A stretch of 21,601 bases of DNA from Acidobacteriota bacterium. Lineage in GTDB: Bacteria; Acidobacteriota; Terriglobia; UBA7540. The notes under the pieces were generated by a model, which was not told where the DNA came from, searched no databases, and worked only from the letters and a program-made list of their open reading frames with translations. Position numbers and translations under genes: made by a program. Below, piece after piece: positions 1-7,621 of this stretch. The DNA is taken from assembly GCA_021827255.1 (NCBI GenBank), contig JAKAWO010000012.1, positions 1 through 21,601 on the forward strand, read 5' to 3'. How positions within the stretch are numbered: the first letter of the stretch is position 1; each line of letters begins with the position of its first letter.

Positions 1-380
1 GTGGCCGTCATGGCAAAGAGGGCGAGCACCGGCCAGGCATAGACGGAATAAAGCCTGAGCCGGCGGACGACTTTGCCGCCCGCCAGCCGATGGAGAACAA
101 TCAGAGGAAAAACGAAGACGTAGGTCTCCTCAACGGCGATCGGGAAGCCGTGGACAGCTCGGGCGAAGTCAATGGGAATCGTGAAGAGAATGAAGTATAG
201 AAACCAGTCAGGGCGCATGAAGGCCACCACCACGCCGATGACTGCGGTGAGAAGGAAAAGGACATCGGTGGGAGACTTGACCAGCACCAGCCCCAGAACG
301 GCCAAGGAGGCCGCTGCAAAAAGGGCAATGAAAGGCGCCAGCAGTTGAGGCCGCGCGGTGGAAATTTGTCCGTTAGCCAT
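1..380 (-). CDS. O-antigen ligase/polymerase-like membrane protein, N-terminal part (runs off left edge)
   Basis: The frame reads from an ATG at 378-380 to the window edge without a stop, giving about 126 residues. The visible part is almost entirely membrane: hydrophobic segments at about residues 14-34, 38-55, 58-71, 83-98 and 111-126, separated by short loops such as MRPDWF. This closely spaced multi-pass start is typical of the O-antigen ligase / Wzy polymerase superfamily, which assembles or transfers polysaccharide in the inner membrane. It is the last visible gene of the polysaccharide operon (exporter, BY-kinase, SIS isomerase and beta-helix protein precede it on the same strand), which supports that reading. 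The gap from the upstream stop is 108 bases. The family's diagnostic large periplasmic loop lies outside the window, so the exact family is inferred; a flippase or other polytopic protein is possible. Confidence 0.7.
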   Translation of the reverse strand, partial: MANGQISTARPQLLAPFIALFAAASLAVLGLVLVKSPTDVLFLLTAVIGVVVAFMRPDWFLYFILFTIPIDFARAVHGFPIAVEETYVFVFPLIVLHRLAGGKVVRRLRLYSVYAWPVLALFAMTA

Positions 381-488
381 TGCTCAACTTCGCCTCGGGG
401 CTCCGCGCACAGTGGAGATCCAGCCGCTGTTGGCCGGGCAGGTTTTCAGGCGTTCCGAGAGAGTTCGAGAGCTCACTCATGGCCGCCC

Positions 489-1922
489 TCAGTTTCTCCC
501 CGCGCAGATGTAATTGACTACGTCGCCGCCCGACCCGGTGACGGTCAGGGCTGCGGGCGTGGCCATCACTCGAACTGGATTCGCCGCCGTCGTGTCGGTC
601 GCGGTACACACAGGAGCGTTCTGGTACCTTCCCTGAAATTTGTACATCGCCTTGCCATCCGAAAGCCTCAATTGCCCGGAAAAGTCCGTGTTGGAGGCGC
701 TGCCGCTTCGGATGGCGGGCACCGAAATTGCTGAGTTGGGGGCTCGAGAGTCGGGGGGCCAGTTGTTGAAGACCAAGTTTTTGGCCGCGCAAGCGTTCAT
801 CCCTCCGCCACTCCGCACGTTGTTGAGGCCCATCAGGCTGTTGCCCTCGATGATATTACTGTTGGTTCGGCTGGCGCTGCAGTCAATCGAGTAAGTGGGC
901 TCGTTTTTAACTCCAAACTCGAAGTCGTTTCCGATGATGGTGTTCCATTGCCCGTTGATGGCGAGGGCGGGCGCCGAGTTAGCGGAAGCGTTTCCAAGAA
1001 ACTGAAGGCCGATGACGGTATCCTGGTTCCCGTTAATCGAGAGCGCCGGGCCTGGCTTTCCACCGCAGATCTGGCCTTCAACGATGAAATTAGCCCCTCG
1101 GTCGTAGATGCCGCCGCCTGGGTTGCCACAGACGTCGATATTCGTCAGGCGCTGACCTCCGCTCTCCAGGTACAGCCCCCATGCGGCGTTGAAATCGAAC
1201 TGGCTCAGCGCGACCATGAAATCGCCGGATGCAAAGTAGGCTCCATCGCCGCCATTTCCCTGGGAGTAAAGGGCAATAATTTTCCCGCAGCAATTGTTGG
1301 CGTCGATGTGCAAACCATCCGAGACGGCGCCTGAGATTCCAACGTGATCAATGTTGAAGCTGTCCCCAGCGATGAGGTGAATTCCGTATGTGGCGAGCGA
1401 CTTGCCTTCAACGTTCACGTAGTTGAGCGATGCGGCTCCGGCGGGCGCCCCGTGCATGCCGACCTGGACGACGGCGTCCATCTTAGCGTTGGCAACGATC
1501 TGCGATGGGATCACTGTCCCGGCATTCCCGGTCATGTGCCCGGAGGGGATGCCAAGGATGCTGGACGAGTTAAAAAGGACAAACGGAGCCCCTACCTTCA
1601 GGACGACGGAGCCAAGCTCGATGGTAGCGCCTCGACCGGGTGTTCCCAGCTTGACGCCGCCCGCGCAGGTTTGGGCGCCCGTGAACCCTCGAGCGTCCAC
1701 CAGGCCGCCGCCCGCCGCAACCGCCGAGTTGATGGCATTTTGAATCTTGGCGCAGGCGTCGCTGCCAGGCATTTCCCCAGCTTTGATGACCTTGGCGAAG
1801 GCTCGGCCCGGGAACAACGCAACCGCCGCTCCCACCCCAAATAGCGCCGCCCAGAGCAGCACGCGAGAGCCGAGGGCGGGCAGCCGCCGAGATTGCTCGG
1901 CAGCGATTACCCCCCTACGCAT
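489..1922 (-). CDS. secreted right-handed beta-helix (pectate-lyase-like) protein
   Basis: A 477-residue protein. An N-terminal signal peptide is visible: Arg-rich start, hydrophobic stretch at about residues 19-40, and a likely cleavage after GRAFA at residue 43. The segment after it (KIQNAINSAVAAGGGLVDA) resembles the start of pectate-lyase superfamily folds. The middle, about residues 100-400, is rich in N, G and S with regular short strands (for example INGNQDTVIGLQFLGN), the usual look of a right-handed parallel beta-helix. The last 75 residues form a separate Cys-containing module ending YICAGRN. Such proteins act on or bind polysaccharides outside the inner membrane; here a role in processing or modifying the exported polymer is inferred from operon position. 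Its ATG overlaps the end of the SIS gene by 8 bases (ATGCGTAG), so translation is probably coupled. Substrate and catalytic residues cannot be assigned by eye. Confidence 0.85.
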   Translation of the reverse strand: MRRGVIAAEQSRRLPALGSRVLLWAALFGVGAAVALFPGRAFAKVIKAGEMPGSDACAKIQNAINSAVAAGGGLVDARGFTGAQTCAGGVKLGTPGRGATIELGSVVLKVGAPFVLFNSSSILGIPSGHMTGNAGTVIPSQIVANAKMDAVVQVGMHGAPAGAASLNYVNVEGKSLATYGIHLIAGDSFNIDHVGISGAVSDGLHIDANNCCGKIIALYSQGNGGDGAYFASGDFMVALSQFDFNAAWGLYLESGGQRLTNIDVCGNPGGGIYDRGANFIVEGQICGGKPGPALSINGNQDTVIGLQFLGNASANSAPALAINGQWNTIIGNDFEFGVKNEPTYSIDCSASRTNSNIIEGNSLMGLNNVRSGGGMNACAAKNLVFNNWPPDSRAPNSAISVPAIRSGSASNTDFSGQLRLSDGKAMYKFQGRYQNAPVCTATDTTAANPVRVMATPAALTVTGSGGDVVNYICAGRN

Positions 1923-2523
1923 GCTGCATCCTCACCCCGCGCGCCTGAACTCGGTCGCGCAGATTCAAGAAGACCAGATGTCCGAGCACCAGATGGGCGT
2001 CCTCAATTTGCTGCATAGAGTTCGAGGGGACCACGATGCCGACATCGAGCAGGGCTTTCATCTTGCCGCCCTGGTAGCCCGTGAAGCCCACGGTTGTCGC
2101 TCCTTTTTGGCGGGCGAGCTGAAGCGCCTTAAGGACATTGGGAGAATTGCCGCTGCCACTGATGCCAAAGGCCACGTCGCCGCGTTCGATGAAATTATCA
2201 ATCTGCTCGACGAAGATGTCCTCATAGGCGGCGTCGTTTGCCCAGGCGGTAATCATCGGAACGTTATCGGTAACGGAAAGGACCTTTATTCTACGCACGC
2301 CGCTCATGTCGAGAGAGCGAGGGCATGGGGCGTGCGTGCCCTTTCCCAGGTCGCAGGCCAAGTGAGAGGCCAGCGCGGCGCTGCCGCCGTTGCCAAAAAC
2401 GAAGACCGTGCGGTCATTTTCGTAGGCATGGTAGAGGACATCGCAGATTGCTTGAAGCGGCCCGAGGGGCAGCCGCTCCAGGATGCCTTTCACCTCTCCA
2501 ATATAGCGCGAGAAATCTTCCAT
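1915..2523 (-). CDS. GmhA-like SIS-domain sugar-phosphate isomerase
   Basis: A 202-residue single SIS-domain protein, the size of phosphoheptose isomerases. The sugar-phosphate-binding loop FGNGGSAA (about residues 43-50) and the second SIS motif GISGSGNSPN (120-129) are clear. GmhA converts sedoheptulose 7-phosphate to D-glycero-manno-heptose 7-phosphate in the cytoplasm, feeding heptose nucleotides into LPS or surface glycans. Positions corresponding to the GmhA zinc ligands appear as H54, D58, E174 and H182, whereas E. coli GmhA uses His, Glu, Gln and His, so the metal site differs and another ketose phosphate could be the substrate. A strong ribosome binding site (AGAGGAAGG) sits directly before the ATG. 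The gene is 94 bases after the kinase gene and overlaps the next gene by 8 bases, so it belongs to the polysaccharide operon. Assignment to the SIS/GmhA family is firm; the exact substrate is not. Confidence 0.85.
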   Translation of the reverse strand: MEDFSRYIGEVKGILERLPLGPLQAICDVLYHAYENDRTVFVFGNGGSAALASHLACDLGKGTHAPCPRSLDMSGVRRIKVLSVTDNVPMITAWANDAAYEDIFVEQIDNFIERGDVAFGISGSGNSPNVLKALQLARQKGATTVGFTGYQGGKMKALLDVGIVVPSNSMQQIEDAHLVLGHLVFLNLRDRVQARGVRMQHA

Positions 2524-2557
2524 CCTTCCTCTTTAGGGCTCCTGCAGTTCTCAACCT

Positions 2558-2600
2558 CCAACCCGGCCGAAGGAGTTCGTGCGTCGGCCCAAAGGGTTGG
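2558..2600 (-). other. long interrupted hairpin between the kinase and isomerase genes
   Basis: The outer arms CCAACCC (2558-2564) and GGGTTGG (2594-2600) pair over 7 bp. Directly inside, GGCCGA (2565-2570) pairs with TCGGCC (2584-2589) over 6 bp, leaving a 4-base bulge (2590-2593) and a 13-base loop. The structure fills about half of the 94-base intergenic gap. No run of U follows on the transcribed (minus) strand, so it is not a standard intrinsic terminator. A role as an mRNA-processing, stability or partial-attenuation element that sets lower expression of downstream genes is inferred only. Confidence 0.5.
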
Positions 2601-2617
2601 GTTCTTGAGGGTCAAAC

Positions 2618-4954
2618 TCAGGCGTCGGCCGTGGTGTTATCATCCTGCGCGTCCGCGCGTCCAGCCTCATCCGCGCCGTAACCGTACCCGTAGCCGTAAC
2701 GGTAGTAGTAGCTGTATTTGTAGCCGTAATAGCCATCCCGGTGGATATCCACGTCATTCAAGGCCACTCCCAGGATGCGGGCGCCAGCGCTATAAAGGAC
2801 CGCGCGGGCCCGGCGCACGACATCATACGGCGTATGGTAGGCGCGAACCACAAGGACCACGGCATCGGTGAGGGTCGCAAGAATCCGGGCATCGGTCACG
2901 CTGAGAACCGGAGGCGAATCCACCAGCACGTAATCGAAGTCTGACCGCAACTGGCGAAGCAGTTCGCCCGCCGTGGGCGAAGAGAGGATTTCCGCCGGGT
3001 TGGGGGGAATGGGTCCGCAAGGAATCACGAAGAGGTTCGAAACGCCGGGCACGGGAAGGGTCGCCTGCTCGAGCGAGACTCGCCCTGTCAGGCAGGAAAC
3101 GAATCCTGGCTTGTTGGCGATTTTCAATGAGCGGTGGCAGTTCGGACGGCGCATGTCGCAGTCCAGAATCGCCACGCGGCTGCCGAGGCTGGCCAAGGTG
3201 GCGCCCAGGTTAATGACTGTGGTGGTCTTGCCTTCCGAAGGCAAAGGGCTAGTGACCAGAAGCACCTTGGGCACGGGACTTGCGGAAAGCAGAATCGAAG
3301 TTCGAAGGGAACGGTAGGCCTCGAGCGCCGCCTGATTGGATTGGATGGCCGCCTGATGACCGGTTGGCTGCGTCACCGCCAGGCTCTTTGACTTCCGGGC
3401 ATTTTTGTCGGCCCCATTGAGCAAGAACGAAGGAACCACTCCGAGCGATGGCAGCCGCAACAGGCTCTCGACTTCATCCGGAGTCTTAAGCGTGTCATCC
3501 ATGTATTCCTGGAAGAAGGCCAGGCCCACTCCCGACCCGAGGCCCAAGATCACACCCAGCGCCAAGTTCAAAAGGACACGGGGGCGAACGGGCGTCTCGG
3601 GCACCTGCGCTCCGTCCACCACGCGAATGTTGCTGCTGGTCAGGGTGGATTGGATTTGCGCTTCCTTCATGCGCTGCAACAGGTTTTCGTAGAGTTGCTG
3701 GTTGGTGGCCACCTTTTGGTTGAGGATGTTGTACTGAATGGATTTTTGAGCGATGTCGTTGACCACGGCCTTCTGCTGCTGCAGAGCCTGCGCCAAGTAT
3801 TTTTCGTTCGAGCGCGCCGCCTGGTATTTCTGGACAATATTTTGGGTGAGCGCGGCCTTGGCCCGATCTAAATTCTTCTGAACCGTGTCCATTTGTTTCT
3901 TCAATGCCACCGCCGTCGGATAATCCGGCTTGACGGTCGTAGTCAGTTGGGCGTACTGGCGCTGTAGGTCAGCGAGCGACTCGGAGAGGCTCTGGATCAT
4001 CGCGTTTTGAAGAGTGCCGGGCAGGTCTTGAATCTCTCCGGCCTTCACAAGGCTGTCTTGCGACTGGTACTGAAACCGCTCGGCCTGGGCTTCAGTATAT
4101 TGTTTCTGGAGTTGTTCCAGACGGGCGTTGGCCAGGTTCTCCTGCGCCGTGATGAAGAGGATCGAATTCTTCTCCGCGTAATTCTGCAAGGTGTCTTCGG
4201 ACTTCTCCAACTTGGCTTCCAACTGGGCCAGCTTTCCTCCCAGCCATTGGGACGCCTGGGCGGTCTCATTCCATTTCACTTCCAGGTTTTCTTGGATATA
4301 GTCCTGCGCTAAATCGTTGGCGACCAAGGCCGCCAGCCGCGGATCGTGCGAGTCGAACGAAACGTTCACCAGATTGCTCTCGCGAACCGGATTGACCTGC
4401 AGGTTGTTCTGGAAGTAGCCTACCGCATTGCTGAAGGCCGCCGAAGAGGGCGAGGGCGGATTCGGATCGGAAGGCTTTGGAATGTGCTTAGGGTTCTTGA
4501 CGATCAGGCCCAGGAACGACCGGCTCTTGTAAAACTCGGGATAGAGGTAGAGCTTCAGGTCGCGGACCACCCGCTCCGCCAGCGTGCGGCTTTGAATGAT
4601 CTTAAACTGTGTCTGCCGGTAAGTGTCGGGGTCCTGGTTGTTAATGCGGAGGATTTCATTAAAGTTCAGCACGTGCGGCTGCTCGGGGGTGATTTCGATC
4701 AAGTCGGTCCCTTCATAGACCCGCTTCATTTTGAAGGTTCCGATGGCGACGGTGGTGACCACAATCACGAAGCATAACAAGACCGTCCATCGCCGCTTCA
4801 AAATGACCTGAAGGTAATCCAACAGATGCGGCGATTCCTCGGGGGCCACGTCGAGAATCTCACGCTCGCGGATGGTCACCGCTTTAAGCGGCGCGAGGCT
4901 CTGGGGTTCAGGCTCGGGATGAATATCCTTGTGGTTGTCGTCGTCCTGCATCAT
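2618..4954 (-). CDS. polysaccharide co-polymerase / BY-type tyrosine autokinase (Wzc-like)
   Basis: A 778-residue inner-membrane protein with the full Wzc layout. A Wzz chain-length domain begins near residue 43, with the first membrane segment at about 55-73. A long periplasmic coiled-coil region spans about 220-440. A proline-rich PETPVRPR stretch (452-459) precedes the second membrane segment (about 460-482). The cytoplasmic kinase domain has Walker A SPLPSEGKTT (K576), Walker A' LDCDMRRP (D598, D600) and Walker B YVLVDSPP (D679). The tail from 741 to 760 holds 11 tyrosines in about 19 residues, the autophosphorylation cluster. The family controls polymer length and export through cycles of phosphorylation with the outer-membrane exporter, encoded just upstream. 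Two adjacent ATGs could start it; AAGGAG lies one base before the first, so the second (4949-4951) has the better spacing. No cognate phosphatase gene is visible. Confidence 0.95.
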   Translation of the reverse strand: MMQDDDNHKDIHPEPEPQSLAPLKAVTIREREILDVAPEESPHLLDYLQVILKRRWTVLLCFVIVVTTVAIGTFKMKRVYEGTDLIEITPEQPHVLNFNEILRINNQDPDTYRQTQFKIIQSRTLAERVVRDLKLYLYPEFYKSRSFLGLIVKNPKHIPKPSDPNPPSPSSAAFSNAVGYFQNNLQVNPVRESNLVNVSFDSHDPRLAALVANDLAQDYIQENLEVKWNETAQASQWLGGKLAQLEAKLEKSEDTLQNYAEKNSILFITAQENLANARLEQLQKQYTEAQAERFQYQSQDSLVKAGEIQDLPGTLQNAMIQSLSESLADLQRQYAQLTTTVKPDYPTAVALKKQMDTVQKNLDRAKAALTQNIVQKYQAARSNEKYLAQALQQQKAVVNDIAQKSIQYNILNQKVATNQQLYENLLQRMKEAQIQSTLTSSNIRVVDGAQVPETPVRPRVLLNLALGVILGLGSGVGLAFFQEYMDDTLKTPDEVESLLRLPSLGVVPSFLLNGADKNARKSKSLAVTQPTGHQAAIQSNQAALEAYRSLRTSILLSASPVPKVLLVTSPLPSEGKTTTVINLGATLASLGSRVAILDCDMRRPNCHRSLKIANKPGFVSCLTGRVSLEQATLPVPGVSNLFVIPCGPIPPNPAEILSSPTAGELLRQLRSDFDYVLVDSPPVLSVTDARILATLTDAVVLVVRAYHTPYDVVRRARAVLYSAGARILGVALNDVDIHRDGYYGYKYSYYYRYGYGYGYGADEAGRADAQDDNTTADA

Positions 4955-5071
4955 GCTCCTTCGCCATTCTCCCGGTTAGGTGGGAGTGGAGAATAAAACA
5001 ACCCCGGACCGCCTCAATCGCCGTTTCGCGCTGGGAAAGGGTCCCACGCGGGGGAATCATTAGCTCTGAAT

Positions 5072-6220
5072 TTAAAGCCGTCCGTAAATCAGGAGACCAC
5101 TGATCGTGCCGATTGCCGCCTCTGCGCCCTGCTTGAGAGCGGCCTTCTCTCGGCTGCTCGGCACCCACAGGATGTCGTTGGCCTCCAGGACCGGGTCGGC
5201 CGCCTTGCCGCGAATGACCTTGTTAAGGTTCACGGGAATGTAGGTATGCGAGCCATCCCGCCGCGTATGGATGATGCGAGTGTATTTCGCCGCCGCGGTG
5301 CTGCTCAGTCCCTCCGCCATGGCAATCGCCTGCAGCACCGTCAGATCGCTGCGGTCGCCGAGAACAAACCCGCCCGGCTTCATGACCCCGCGTCCGGTAA
5401 CATAAACCACGGCTGCCCGGCTGACGCTGATAATGTCCTTTGGCTTGATCGGAATGTTCAACTGGCTTTCGCTTGAGTAGAGAAGCCTGTGAAGGTCAAT
5501 CTGAAGCTCATCAGGCGCTACCAGCTTCATGCCGTCGGCCATTGGAAGGTTCGCAAACCCGCTCTTGCGGGTGATGAACACAGTTCGCCCGGCGGCCACC
5601 GACGTGGCCCTGCTTCCGAGGCCGCCGGCGAGTGATAACATCTCGATCAACGTGCGCTTTCCGGTGAGCTGGTACATGCCGGGCCGCGCGACGGCGCCGA
5701 TGACGGATACCGGCTGAGCGTTAAACTGACTGACGTAAACGCTGACCACCGGATGTTGGAGGTAGGTTTTGCCGTACAACCGCTGCAGCTTTTGCTGGAG
5801 CTGTTCAGCCGTCAGTCCAGCGGTCTGGACGGGTCCGAGAAGAAGAACTGGAATGGTTCCGTCGTTGGCCACGCGAACCGTTTGGGCTAATTCGGGAACA
5901 TTAAAGACGCTGATGTTCAATACGTCTTCGGGCCCGATGCGATAATCCGCCGAAGACTCCAGCGCCATCGCGGTGGGGGCTGGCAAAGCATTGACTGCTT
6001 GGCCCGACAAGGACGAGCCGGCAGCCCTGCTTTGATCCGGCGTGGTCTGAACGGATGATGGGCGACTGCTGTCCTCCTGATTGCCCTTCTCCGAGGACAC
6101 CTGCGGAGCAGCCGGCTGCAAAGTCTGGCCTTGCGCCCGCAATCTACCTAGGGAGATTCCCCCCACTCCCAGATTCAACACCACAAAAAACCCAAAACAA
6201 ACAATCGCTTGATGCCTCAT
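5072..6220 (-). CDS. polysaccharide export outer-membrane protein (Wza/OPX family, SLBB domains)
   Basis: A 382-residue protein with a signal peptide (about residues 1-30, likely cleavage after LRAQ or LRAQG; no lipobox cysteine is evident). A low-complexity linker follows to about 88. The poly-export domain (about 91-165) opens with the family hallmark YRIGPEDVLNISVF. Two SLBB-type domains follow at about 168-250 (VIGAVARPGMYQL) and 270-355 (VTGRGVMKPGGFVL). A hydrophobic C-terminal helix at about 360-380 could be the outer-membrane-spanning helix, as in Wza. Such proteins form the outer-membrane channel through which capsule or exopolysaccharide leaves the cell, working with the Wzc-like kinase encoded 117 bases downstream. 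The ATG has a good ribosome binding site (AGGAAAGGG). It is the first gene of the minus-strand polysaccharide operon. Confidence 0.93.
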   Translation of the reverse strand: MRHQAIVCFGFFVVLNLGVGGISLGRLRAQGQTLQPAAPQVSSEKGNQEDSSRPSSVQTTPDQSRAAGSSLSGQAVNALPAPTAMALESSADYRIGPEDVLNISVFNVPELAQTVRVANDGTIPVLLLGPVQTAGLTAEQLQQKLQRLYGKTYLQHPVVSVYVSQFNAQPVSVIGAVARPGMYQLTGKRTLIEMLSLAGGLGSRATSVAAGRTVFITRKSGFANLPMADGMKLVAPDELQIDLHRLLYSSESQLNIPIKPKDIISVSRAAVVYVTGRGVMKPGGFVLGDRSDLTVLQAIAMAEGLSSTAAAKYTRIIHTRRDGSHTYIPVNLNKVIRGKAADPVLEANDILWVPSSREKAALKQGAEAAIGTISGLLIYGRL

Positions 6221-6298
6221 TTCCCTTTCCTGCGCGGCAATTGCCGCTCCCGTGTTGCTTGGATTGCCGTGCGTCGCTCGACCTGTCTATCTTAGGAA

Positions 6299-6327
6299 GC
6301 CTAACCCAGTCTTTCCGCGCTTGTCAA
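6299..6327 (-). promoter_or_regulatory. candidate promoter of the polysaccharide operon
   Basis: On the minus strand a perfect -35 hexamer TTGACA (6327-6322) is followed, after exactly 17 bases, by TTAGGC (6304-6299) as a weak -10. Transcription would begin near 6292, leaving a leader of about 70 bases before the exporter ATG at 6220. The poor -10 suggests a weak or activator-dependent promoter; control by the LytTR regulator encoded divergently is an inference. Confidence 0.45.
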
Positions 6328-6512
6328 CATCATGTGCCCCTCGGAGCGGTGTCAACGGCTCGGGCTGAAAATCGTGAAGGCATCTTCGGTTAAGCATGGT
6401 CGGCTCCCAGCCAGTAAAGCCCCTGGGTGCGCGCGGAGTGCTTGGGGGTGACAACTACGGCAAAGCGACCCGGGAACAAGACGGCATGGGGGGTTTCACT
6501 GGACACCGGGGC

Positions 6513-6521
6513 TGATATACT
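6513..6521 (+). promoter_or_regulatory. candidate extended -10 promoter of the LytTR regulator gene
   Basis: TGATATACT gives an extended -10 (TG, one base, then TATACT at 6516-6521, one mismatch to TATAAT). Upstream only a poor -35 (TTTCAC or GTTTCA) lies at the right distance. Transcription would start near 6528, giving a leader of about 108 bases before the ATG at 6636. Confidence 0.45.
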
Positions 6522-6635
6522 TAAAGGCGAGCGAAAGAGGAGGCGAGCGCCGCACCGCCGACTTCTATATTGGCAGGCGGCCTTGGGCAGCGAGCGAAGG
6601 TGACTGCTAACACCCAACCTCCGAGGGCGCCGAGA

Positions 6636-7409
6636 ATGAGGATTTCCGCCCTGATCGTAGATGATGAGCAGCCGGCCCGGGACGAATTGGCGTTTCTACT
6701 CCGCGAATTTCCGGACGTGGCGCTGGTTGGCCAAGGCAAGAACGGGATTGAGGCCGTCAGCCTGATCCGCGAGCTGAGCCCACAACTGGTCTTTCTCGAC
6801 GTGGAAATGCCCGGCCTGGATGGATTTGGAGTCATCAAGCGGGTTTTGGAGAAGAAGCTTACCGTGCCGTTCTTTGTCTTCTCAACCGCCTACGACCAGT
6901 ACGCCGTGCGGGCTTTCGAGGTCAACGCGCTCGATTATCTCCTGAAGCCCATCGAAAAGGGCCGCCTGCAAAGGGCGCTCGACCGCGTTCACCGCCTCAT
7001 CGCGGAATCGCAATCGGCCTCGCAGAAGCTGGATCGTTTGGTGCAGATGATGGCCGAGCGACCGGCCTCCACGTCCGGGAAAATCGTGGTCAAAACCAAC
7101 GGCCGCTTGGTGCTGGTGGATGCGTCGCATATCGTTTACGCCAGCATCCAGGACGGGGTGATTAACATTGTGACGACGGAGGTTGAAGGCCAGTCAAATT
7201 TCCGCACGCTGGAAGAACTGCAAGGAGCTCTCGATTCCAGGATTTTCTGGCGCGTCCGTCGTTCGCATCTCATCAACATAAACCGCATCAAAGAAGTGGT
7301 ACCCTGGTTCAAGAGCTCCTACCAGCTCAAAATGGAGGATCGGAAGCAAACCGAGATTCCTGTCAGCCGCAATCAGACTCGCAAGCTGCGGGAGCTGCTG
7401 AATCTCTAA
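6636..7409 (+). CDS. LytTR-family response regulator (receiver plus LytTR DNA-binding domain)
   Basis: A 257-residue AlgR/AgrA-type regulator. The receiver domain (about residues 3-120) shows the acidic pair D9-D10, the phosphoacceptor D55 in VFLDVEMPG, T84 in FSTAYD and the conserved lysine K104 in LLKPI. A linker follows, then the LytTR domain at about 148-252, with the typical WRVRRSHLININRIKEV segment. It would bind direct-repeat promoter sites as a dimer. Open frame continues upstream to TTG 6570 and GTG 6600, but the ATG at 6636 matches the normal receiver start (MRISALIVDDE) and is chosen. No histidine kinase is adjacent, so it is an orphan here. It lies divergent to the polysaccharide operon and directly upstream of the efflux genes, so it may regulate either; no binding site could be named with confidence. 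Confidence 0.93.
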   Translation: MRISALIVDDEQPARDELAFLLREFPDVALVGQGKNGIEAVSLIRELSPQLVFLDVEMPGLDGFGVIKRVLEKKLTVPFFVFSTAYDQYAVRAFEVNALDYLLKPIEKGRLQRALDRVHRLIAESQSASQKLDRLVQMMAERPASTSGKIVVKTNGRLVLVDASHIVYASIQDGVINIVTTEVEGQSNFRTLEELQGALDSRIFWRVRRSHLININRIKEVVPWFKSSYQLKMEDRKQTEIPVSRNQTRKLRELLNL

Positions 7410-7621
7410 GGCCCTTCGCGCCGAACCACGATGGCTCCCGATTCCCGAAGGCGTGTCGCGCGGGCGCGGGCCATATCCCCGCTTGGCCCCGAGAGGACCG
7501 GCGGGCGCCGTTCGGCACCAAGGCATGAGCTTCCAGGGCGCGAAGGCGTGGCCGGCGGAACTTCAAGGTCCGAAGCGCTCGAAAGCTCAATGACGCTCGA
7601 AGTCGGAGAAGAATCGGGATT

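Larger units (their letters stand above)
6221..6635. other. 415-base divergent intergenic region with outward promoters
   Basis: This is the only stretch over 300 bases without a supported gene. It separates the polysaccharide operon (minus) from the LytTR regulator and efflux genes (plus). It holds a TTGACA-type promoter facing left and an extended -10 promoter facing right, given as separate features. A second TTGACA (complement of 6350-6355) lies 28 bases upstream of the first on the same strand. An AGAGGAGG at 6536-6543 has no start codon at usable distance on its 3' side, so it looks like an orphan ribosome-binding-like sequence in the leader. No conserved ORF, RNA gene or clear riboswitch was recognised. 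Confidence 0.6.

Noticed and set aside
1747..2871. 374-codon plus-strand frame over the beta-helix, isomerase and kinase genes
   Set aside because: It is antisense to three recognised genes and has no recognisable motif.
6536..6543. AGAGGAGG as ribosome binding site of a small leader peptide
   Set aside because: No ATG, GTG or TTG lies 4-12 bases downstream, so no reading frame can be tied to it.
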